Below are positions 56,736-64,000 of a stretch of DNA of 64,000 nt, piece after piece (position 1 is the first letter of the stretch; each line of letters begins with the position of its first letter). The translations under genes and the position numbers were made by a program. The notes beneath the pieces were generated by a model. That model searched no databases and was not told the origin of the DNA. It was given only the letters and a program-made list of their open reading frames with translations. The DNA is from Serpula lacrymans var. lacrymans S7.9 (Eukaryota; Basidiomycota; Agaricomycetes; Boletales; Serpulaceae): the NCBI RefSeq assembly GCF_000218685.1, contig NW_006763298.1:112556-176555 (forward strand), given 5' to 3'.

Positions 56736-58802
56736 ATGGATCACTTGAATCCAACTCAAAGAGAGGCTTTGAGTCAGCTACAGGCTATAACCGCTGGAAG
56801 TGACGCCGAAGTGACGCTAAGTGTTCTTGAGAGCGTCGACTGGGATGTGCAGGTACGTTTCGTCTCGTTGAATATTAGCTCTAGCATAACTCACAGCTAC
56901 ATATAACCCATACAGAAAGCAGCCGAGCTTATATTTGACGGCCCACCGCCTCAGAGCAGCAATGCGCCAGTATCACCGGAAGGGACAGAACATACCCGAA
57001 CGATCATGGAAGAGCTAGCCATAGACGATTCTCAACAAGGTATAGACGTCGATAGGTCCTGGCGGCCCAACGGAGGCACTCACAGAGTAAGTTCTCCTCG
57101 CAAGGGATTACGTCACTTTAACAAATATCATTCGCAGCCCAATACATCAATCTGGAATTCCCTTCTCTCCTTTTTTTCTCTGCCCTTCCACGTGTTGAGC
57201 AACACCATCAGATTTCTATTCGGTATTTTGCGTATCTCTATACCTTCTCTGCACTTCACAGGCCTACATAACTATCGTTCCGTCCGTACCGGTCCATCAG
57301 ATCACCGCAGCGTTACCGACCGTTGGGTACGATCACTGGAAGAGGAGACAGGAGCGCTTTCTGTCAGCTCACGCACACCTAGCGGCATATCTGCCTCCGG
57401 TGCTGAGGCTGGTCCCTCGAGCATAATCTCCCGCACTGGATATGCCTCGGACGAATTGTTCGAAGAAGGCAGAAAGGTCCTACCCGATTTCTTTTTGGGA
57501 AGCTATGAGGACGTGTTAAATGTTTGTCAACGGGAAGGCAGGGTAGCTTGCATCGTCCTCGTAAGCGAAGAACATGATGATGTCCCAGAGTTCAAAAGGT
57601 ACGAACAATGACTCGCGCAAGAGCTGTTTTTTGAAGCTTTCAAACAGTAGTAATAACCTGGCTTGTCTGCATTTGATTCTAGGTCAACGCTGACTGATCC
57701 TGCGCTCGTGAAAGCGTTGCACGACGGTAATTTCGTCATCTGGGGAGGCGACGTCAGGGATAGAGATGCATGGAGCGGTAAGATTTACTCTACTCTCCCT
57801 ACGACTAGTACTCACACATACCACACAGCTGCACAAAAATTGCAAGCCACGACCTACCCCTTCGTCGCATTCATCGCCCTCCAACCACGCCGCAACCACT
57901 CACACACACCTACACCATCACAATCAGTCGCCTCTCCTACCCTTACCGTTCTCTCCAGGCACCAAGGCCGGAGCGTGCCTGACACAGCCCCAACCTCCGC
58001 CGCCACGCTTCTCAACCACCTCTCGCAGCAGCTCCTGCCCCGCGTTACCCCTTTCCTTGAACGCTTCAAAGCTTCGATTAGGGAGCGCGAGCGCGATAGG
58101 ATGCTGCGTGAGGAGCAGGACAGGGCGTTCCAGGACTCTGCTCGGCGTGATCGGGAGCGCATCGAGGCTCGGATAGCTGCTGAGAAGGCGGAGAAGGAGC
58201 GTTTGGAAAGAGAGAGAGAACAGGCCAAGAAAGAAGAGGAAAGGGCCGCTTTGGAGAGAGAAAAACAGGCGAAGAAGGATGAGGATAGGATGGAGTGGAG
58301 GAGATGGATGAGGAGAGACGTCGTCCGTGCTGAGCCGCAGAGTCAGGATCAGGGGCGAGGTAAGAAAGGCGGGCTTCGACTTGCCATACGGCTTCCGCAG
58401 AACGAGCGGGCGATACGATACTTCACGCGCGAGGATACGTTGACACAGCTATACGCCTACGTGGATACAATGCTGATACCCCCCACATGCTCACCCTCCG
58501 GCGACCCTAAGCAGCCTCCTGGAGTGGCGACAGGTAGCGTGCAAGTTCTTGAAGAGCATGTGAGCCGTCAATTAGAAGGCGTCGACGCGTGGTGGGGGTT
58601 CAAGCTCGCGCTTGCCTACCCCAGACAGGAAATTCGATGGGAGGCGGGGAAGAAGCTCTGTGATGTGGATGGACTTGGGGATGGCGGACAGCTTGTGGTG
58701 GAACTTGTCCACAATAGTAGAAAAGTCAGCGTACCAAGTTCCACTGTGGGGAATAATGGTAATGGTGACGACGGTTACGATACGGAGAGCGATGAAGAGT
58801 AA
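56736..58802 (+). CDS. UBX-domain protein, FAF2/UBXD8 type (ERAD)
   Basis: Order: UBA-like domain (MDHLNPTQREALSQLQAITAG, VTLSVLESVDWDVQKAAELIF), a hydrophobic hairpin (LLSFFSLPFHVLSNTIRFLFG), UAS thioredoxin-like domain (ASDELFEEGRKVLPDFFLGS, ALVKALHDGNFVIWGGDV, YPFVAFIALQP), a long charged coiled coil (about 58070-58320), and a C-terminal UBX domain (LRLAIRLPQNERAIRYF). This matches human FAF2 and fission yeast Ucp10, hairpin proteins of the ER and lipid droplets that recruit CDC48 for ER-associated degradation. The UBX FPR-type loop is not conserved as such. The tail is acidic. Start 56736 is the first Met of the UBA. Confidence 0.88.
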
Positions 58803-59102
58803 CTATATGTATTGGGATCCACATGTTCAGTCAGCTGTTGTCAAAGACATCCTTAACTTTATCACTTTACATAGAGTTTGTTTGACGAAGCGGGCCTTTC
58901 GGACGTTGTCCGTCCACCATCAAGATCGGCAAGATTAGACGAAGTAAAAATCAAGAGGTTTATAGTATCAGATACAACATCGTACAGTGGCTCGCACATG
59001 TAAGGAGGAGACGCTGATATCAATGTTGTTAGGTCGTTAGGTAGTAGGTATAAACACGATACAATCAAAATCAATCTCCATTACACGCCAACTCTCCCTC
59101 GA
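58803..59102. other. Convergent 3' spacer
   Basis: Between the convergent UBX gene and the light-chain gene. No gene seen. Confidence 0.4.
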
Positions 59103-60447
59103 CTACTGGCTCAGAATGGTACGTACAAAAGACTCGTAGTTCACATTCCCATCACTGTCGAGAATCCCAGAGTGAGTTTCGTTGTCGTCCAAAATTGGAG
59201 ATTTCAGGTAAACGGCTCACCTTCCGATCTGCACTCCCTTGAGAAGTTCATCCACTTCTTCGTCCGTCATCTTTTCTCCTAGTTGCGTAAGGACATATCG
59301 TAGTTCGCCTGCACCAATGAAACCGTTGCCTTCTTTGTCGAAGACTTGGAAGCCGCGAATAAACTCCTCTGGTAGTGTGCGAATTGGCGGGTGGCAAGTG
59401 AAACAAAGTCAAAATGGTCAGCGACTGGGAAGATAAAAGGGATTGCAATATGACGGCTGATCAGGGAGAAGAGAAGAGAAGACAGCAACGTCGCCACCTT
59501 CCCTCCACCTCATGCGCTCTCGAGGCAAGGCGAAAAAGAGAGAAGAGCAAGTCTCACCTGGTGTTCCAGCAGGCTTAAATCCATCTGGACGATTCAAAAT
59601 TGCCAGGAACGACTTGTAGTCCACTGAACAAGAGGCATGCGGGGTGTAGGAGGTTGATGATAGGTTTCAAGTTTCAAATCGTTCGCATTCGTCCAAGCGC
59701 CGCAAAGTCCCGCCGGACGGATGATACGACAAAGTCGCAGGGAAGGATAGCACGAGAAACGCGTATTCGAAGCAATACGAGGCAAGAGCACAGTGGTTTT
59801 CGTGGATGTGGAGGGTGTCATTGAAAAAGTTCGTACATTGAGCGAGGAGCAGTTTGAAGAGTGGCAAAATGGGGTGTCGTCGTTAGTGAAGCTGAAAGGG
59901 TGCGCGGTGCGCGGAGGGGGGGGGGATAAGCTCACCATCTCTGGGTGCGGATGCGACGATATCTGCCACCTCGCTCTGAGTCGGATTCTGGCCCAAAGCA
60001 CGCAACAGATCGCCCAATGTTTCGCGAGGCACTGCGCCTGTTCCCTTCTTGTCGAAAAGGGCAAACGCCTCTTTGTATTCTGCACGCGGTGGAGATGGCC
60101 GTGTATAAACGGAGGGAGGTATCCAGTGAGACTGGGGTTTAGAACGAGGACAAGGGTAAGGAAAGTGGGCTCGAACCTGCGTTATCACTCTTTGAAACTA
60201 CCGTGAGCATCGTTGTTGGGGAGAGAGGTGGGGGGTGAGGCTTACCATCGTTGTTGCGGTTTGCAGTGGGACACTGACGGATGTTTTTGTGGGGTGGACG
60301 GTCTGAATTATCTATGATCCAAATCTCTCCAAGTGCCAGTGAATCTAGTATCTAGTTACGTAAGCAACGAGACTGGTTTCATTTGGCGGTTCGCGAGACA
60401 ACGAGTCACAGGTTGAAGTGATTTACTGGCATTGACACAAAAGACAT
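59103..60447 (-). CDS. Myosin essential light chain (Cdc4/Mlc1-like)
   Basis: EF-hand light chain for type II and V myosins, required for the cytokinetic ring. Exons 60079-59936 ([37 protein letters not shown]), 59623-59558 ([22 protein letters not shown]), 59368-59221 ([40 protein letters not shown]) and 59154-59103 ([17 protein letters not shown]) join in frame. For the N-terminus I propose a first exon at 60447 (MSFVSMP) joined to a 28-nt exon (CPTANRNND); together with the rest this gives 153 codons, stop included. That first exon is inferred from frame only. The EF-hand loops lack several calcium-liganding acids, as usual for essential light chains. Confidence 0.88.
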
Positions 60448-60808
60448 GACACGAGATATCTCAGTCTTGGTATCACTGTAAGGCACCCCCTGTCGTTGGT
60501 TCTCTGGAAGATACTGTACGGCGTTCAATGGTTTTCTAAAATGAATTTTCAAATTTTAAAATTCAGTATTGGCCCAAGTCTTTACGGAGATGAAAGATAT
60601 CCAAAACATGATATTTAAATTTAACAAACACGCAAAGTTCAATTTATAGATTTCAAGTAGACAATATTTCCTACTCCATAAATCCTCCATAATCATATGA
60701 CATGCAGCATATCAGGTACTTATCAGATGGTAAAGCACAGACCCTCTGAGAATCGATGAACACGTCCAAACATCCAAATGGATCACAACGTTCAAGTTCC
60801 AACCAGAA
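60448..60808. other. Intergenic, light-chain promoter and 3' flank of the next gene
   Basis: AT-rich (ATTTTCAAATTTTAAAATT near 60543); no gene. Confidence 0.4.
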
Positions 60809-62460
60809 TCAACGGAGCTGAGCCGGGAGCCTATCCGCGATCTACGCAAAGCAAAGCAAATCAAACGTCGTCAGTCGAATGCCCGTGACTGCATGACACA
60901 AAACGGCCTCTTTAATTCGAAAAAGGGCGACTCACGTCATCGGTGGGAAGCACCCATTTATCGCGAGGAAGACCAGCCCCGAGGGACGAGCCCATCCAGA
61001 ACATCAGCATCTGGATGATATTGGGCGTAGGGATGGTTGAGGGGGTACTGTCGATGTTGGATACATAGGCCTCGATGGGTTCCGTCACCGTTGCGACGCG
61101 GCAGTCTGTGGGGGCGGCCAGGCGGTTAGGTTGGTTGGGCGCAGATCAGGTCTGAGCGTGCGGCGACCCTTACCTTTGCTAAAGTTACCAAACGCCCAGT
61201 GATGATACGTGGTAACGACAAAGTACTGTGTATTTCCCGGAGCGCACAGGTCCCAGAGCTACACAAAGGGAAGAAGGGGGTTGAGTTGGCTGTACGTCCT
61301 CATGTGTCATGAGCACAGGAGAGTAGACCTACCAGTGCCCATAAGATGGTGCATGCATGATGTGGTGTAGCATCTGGAGATAACTCCAGCGACTCTTTTC
61401 CTTGCTATGACGCGCACAAGGAGGCAGGCTCGTCAGCCAACGTAGAGAATTATCAATCGGGGAAGGAAGACTCACCACGCCCTCTCGCGTAAATTCACAG
61501 AATTCGTTATAATCAAACTGCCACGGGGGGACTACGACAATGACCATAGACGTGCCTTCGTCTCCCGGCTACAACACGCCACCACCACAAGATCCACCAG
61601 AACCCGTCAGCCCGAGATCCAAAAAAGTCGGGAAAAAGAAAAAAAAAAAAAAAAAAAAAGACGAAAAGCCCAGATCACGTACCACTTCCAATATATCCCA
61701 TCTCGCCCCATCCACCTTCGGCATATAATACGTCTCATAGAACGTCAGCTTCGCCCGCCACGTTTGCGGCGCGGAGTCGAAGAACCTGCTCATGACTTCG
61801 ATGATCGTGAACATGGTGCAGCCCATGAGGAGCTTCGTGATGTCGGTGACGCGGTTCACGTCCCGCTCGAGGAAGACCATGTTTTCCTCGTCGACGTCGA
61901 CGACGTCTACGCTGGGTAGGTACAGGAAGTAGGACTTGTGGTTCGGGTCGATGATCACGTTCACGTCGGGGAGGTCGCGGTGCCCTGTGTGCGGGGGGGG
62001 GCGTCAGCGATGGATCCACATGGTCATCATCATCACTGAATGCGAGAGGGGGGCAGGGTGTGAACGTACATAATTGAGTCGCATAGCCGAACCTCTCCTG
62101 CGGGATACGCATCATCACACGGAGCGTCCTAACCCCAGGGGTAGCACGCAGCTCGGGATACACAGGCCAGTTCCAGTCGGGGGTGGCGCCGGGGCCGAAT
62201 TTGTACGCGGGCAGCCAGGCTCCTGCGACGTACTTCTTGAGGGGGTACGGGATCAGGGCCTCCTTGGGCGCGTCGTCGGTCTCCCCCTCGGAGTCGGAGT
62301 CCATGGAAGAGGAGGAGGAGGAGGAAGACCATTCGGACACGCTGGCGCCGTCGGGGACGGTGTCGCCCCCGTCAGAGCCTACCATCTCCGTGTCTGCGTA
62401 GTCTGAAAACTCGGAAGGCTGGGGCGACGGGGACCTTTTGAACATGACCCTTTTCGGCAT
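60809..62460 (-). CDS. Uncharacterised conserved-looking basidiomycete protein
   Basis: I do not recognise a family. Start at 62460 (MPKRVMFKRSPSPQPSEFSD), an acidic-Ser low-complexity stretch (WSSSSSSSSMDSDSEGE), then a folded-looking region: WLPAYKFGPGATPDWNWPVY, PGVRTLRVMMRIPQERFGYA, VNVIIDPNHKSYFLYLPSV, LMGCTMFTIIEVMSRFFDSA, WRAKLTFYETYYMPKVDGA, FDYNEFCEFTREG, LWDLCAPGNTQYFVVTTYHH, WAFGNFSKDCRVATVTEPIE, MFWMGSSLGAGLPRDKWVLP. The last exon ends DRLPAQLR (stop 60809-60811). About seven exons with clean splice sites argue that it is real. No signal peptide or clear membrane span. A 20-bp poly-A run (about 61641-61660) lies in an intron. Confidence 0.7.
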
Positions 62461-63387
62461 AACTGGGGAAAGAAGTCGAGTGTTTGGCGAGAACTTGTGG
62501 GGTGGGAGGGACTGAGTGAGCGATGCGGTGCGGTGCGATGGGATGGGATGGGGAGGAGGAACGGCGCTCGGGGCGCACCTTTTATTCGCGATTCTGCATG
62601 GACAAAGCGCGCTGTCCAAGCGGTGTGCGTGTGTGGAAGGGGGGGGGGACAAAAGAAAGGTGGAACGGGGGGCCAAAGCGCGCTCGGGGCCATCTATCTG
62701 AGACTGGCATTCTCGGCACCTCCGTGACCAGGAGCTATGGCCCTCATCCGCTCATCCCAAAGACGGGGTTCCTGGCCCCAAACGCTCCCGAGACTCGGAC
62801 GTTATCTATCTATCTATCGAGGCATCAGGTCCTTCGTTGGCGTTGGTGTTGGGAGCGACGATGATTCAAAGCTCCAAGCTCCGAGGTTCGAGCTGCCAAT
62901 TGCAAGGGACCGCAGGTACTGCACGCTTTGATATTGTTCCGAGGTTTGGACCAAGTTAGAAGGGTTCACCGTAGACAATCAAAGCAACGGCCAAAAGTCG
63001 TCCTGCGCATGTGCACGTCAAAGCAAACAACCCTCCAAATTGCTTTGCTTTGCCCCGGAGCGGAAGCCATTAACACCTAGCCCACGTGGCTGTGCATCAC
63101 CAAGCATCCAAAACCGTCTTGTTGATTCAGAATTCAAAAGTGTCACCATACAATAAACGCGAAGAACAGATGCCAAATATCCTGTTTTTTTTCTTCTCTT
63201 TCTTTCAAATTTATCCGCTCAGAAAAAGCAGTATTGTATTTTTGTCACAATACCCAAAATTGTTGAACAACCGCACCAACTTCAACCACTGCGACCGCAA
63301 CCGCAACCGCAACGTGTGCGCGCGCGCCCCGGGGCAGTACGGCGGCACACGCCCAAGCAGCGCGAAAAAGAGCGTGCAAAAAAGCGA
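62461..63387. other. Intergenic, promoter of the uncharacterised gene
   Basis: G/C-rich near the gene start with poly-G runs, a CTAT tetranucleotide repeat near 62804 and GCGCGCGC near 63320. A minus-strand frame extends upstream of the chosen Met to 62676 but is low-complexity Pro/Ser and unlikely to be translated. Confidence 0.35.
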
Positions 63388-64000
63388 CTACGACCGCCTG
63401 AACCGATCCAGCGCAGACGGCTTCCGCGGCTCCACCTCTCCCTTCTCGATCGCCTTCGCCACGCGTTTTTCCTCCTTCTGCTTCTCGAGTTTCGTGCGGA
63501 TGGCGACCTGCGAGAAAAAACAAAGCGTGAGATCATCCATCGTCAAATCGATACCGAAAAGACACGCGTGAGCGTGGGGGTGGAAAGATGGAAAGATGGA
63601 AAGATAGAGGGTGGATACGCACGGCGGTGGGATCGATGACGTTCTTGCGCTGCTTTCGCAGGTATCTATCAACGATCATGTCAGCTCAAGTGAGGGGGGT
63701 AAACGCCACATCATCCACCCACCTCTTCATACTCTTCCCCTTGCCGCGCATCTTCCTCTTCTCCCTCTCCTCCCTACTCTGCTTCTTCCCGTTATCGTCG
63801 CCCGCACCCCCGTCGTCCCCCCGCCCCCGGCCGTCTTCCGCCACCTCCGTCTCATCCGCCAACCCCTGCACGCGCAGCCTCTCCAGCCGCGGCAGCCGCG
63901 CGAACGGGATGTCGACCGTGTCGTGCACGGCGGTGGTCAGTTTTGTAGGCGGCGCCAGGGAGCCGACGAATTCGGGGTCGAGGGATATCATGTCGGGTTG
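63388..64000 (-). CDS. UTP7: C-terminal part of UTP7 (WDR46 homologue), partial
   Basis: Runs off the right edge. The visible part reads MISLDPEFVGSLAP, then a variable acidic linker (LADETEVAEDGRGRGDD), EEREKRKMRGKGKSMKR, YLRKQRKNVIDPTA and VAIRTKLEKQKEEKRVAKAI, ending PSALDRFRRS (stop TAG at 63388-63390). UTP7/WDR46 C-termini carry the same LDP-X-IG segment and a basic RGK-ALKRYLRKQ-KNVID-TVAI tail. It is a nucleolar scaffold of the small-subunit processome. The WD40 propeller lies outside the window. Two introns, one joining MKR to YLRKQ and one joining DPTA to VAIRTK. Confidence 0.78.

Noticed and set aside
60120..60210. tRNA-like GGTTCGAGCCC box on the minus strand
   Set aside because: No matching A box and no cloverleaf; it lies in an intron of the light-chain gene.
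61635..61665. Poly-A run as a processed pseudogene or SINE tail
   Set aside because: It is inside an intron of a minus-strand gene with no target duplication or upstream element.
61735..62676. Extended N-terminus (72 residues) for the uncharacterised gene
   Set aside because: Pro/Ser/His low complexity in a G/C-rich promoter-like stretch; the Met at 62460 gives a more normal start.

Overview
The window is nuclear DNA from a filamentous basidiomycete, most likely an Agaricomycete. The protein-coding genes are split by many short GT-AG introns (about 50-70 bp). Several families are typical of that group: a GH71 alpha-1,3-glucanase, a DUF6533 membrane protein, a NACHT/STAND receptor fragment, CmcJ/AsaB-like oxidoreductases, a GMC oxidoreductase, and Ty1/copia elements. 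All calls were made by reading translations by eye. No database search was run, and intron borders are given only where the reading frame forces them.

Layout. 0-17.6 kb: the 3' end of a UBA2-like gene, a GH71 glucanase with a 2-nt frameshift, a RecQ-like helicase relic split by a solo copia LTR, an FMN-binding/ferredoxin-reductase fusion, a glutathione S-transferase, a membrane-anchored YqcI/YcgG protein, a secreted catalase, and PUF6. 17.85-28.3 kb: a nest of retrotransposons. A 5'-truncated copia element (outer) carries a second, unrelated copia element (inner, 18192-24263) in its gag, with 5-bp target duplications. The inner element's pol is itself split by a 710-bp LTR-like insertion. 28.3-29.1 kb: the 5' part of a NACHT-type receptor gene, cut off inside an intron by the outer element.

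29.8-41.6 kb is a block of tailoring-type oxidoreductase and methyltransferase genes: a 2-oxoglutarate dioxygenase relic, two divergent CmcJ/AsaB-like paralogues (one with a single nonsense codon), an O-methyltransferase and a GMC oxidoreductase. It looks like the edge or the remains of a natural-product cluster, although no core synthase lies in the window. 42-51.3 kb is housekeeping: a mitochondrial DUF2358-like protein, the GINS subunit PSF1, the NEDD8 E1 subunit ULA1, an SPX-RING ubiquitin ligase and mitochondrial release factor MRF1. 53.5-64 kb holds a DUF6533 membrane protein with 10- and 20-nt exons, an FAF2/UBXD8-like ERAD protein, a myosin essential light chain, an unrecognised conserved-looking gene, and the C-terminus of UTP7.

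The most unusual signals are in the inner copia family. First, each complete LTR holds a 52-bp segment with spliceosomal-intron signals, and a downstream repeat in the same LTR lacks exactly that segment, as if copied from spliced RNA. Second, the palindrome CTCCNNGGAG occurs 16 times in about 5.2 kb, in the LTRs and in all three codon phases of the coding region, so it looks selected as nucleic acid rather than as protein. Third, the sequence after the 5' LTR matches the anticodon arm of initiator tRNA-Met, implying copia-style half-tRNA priming.
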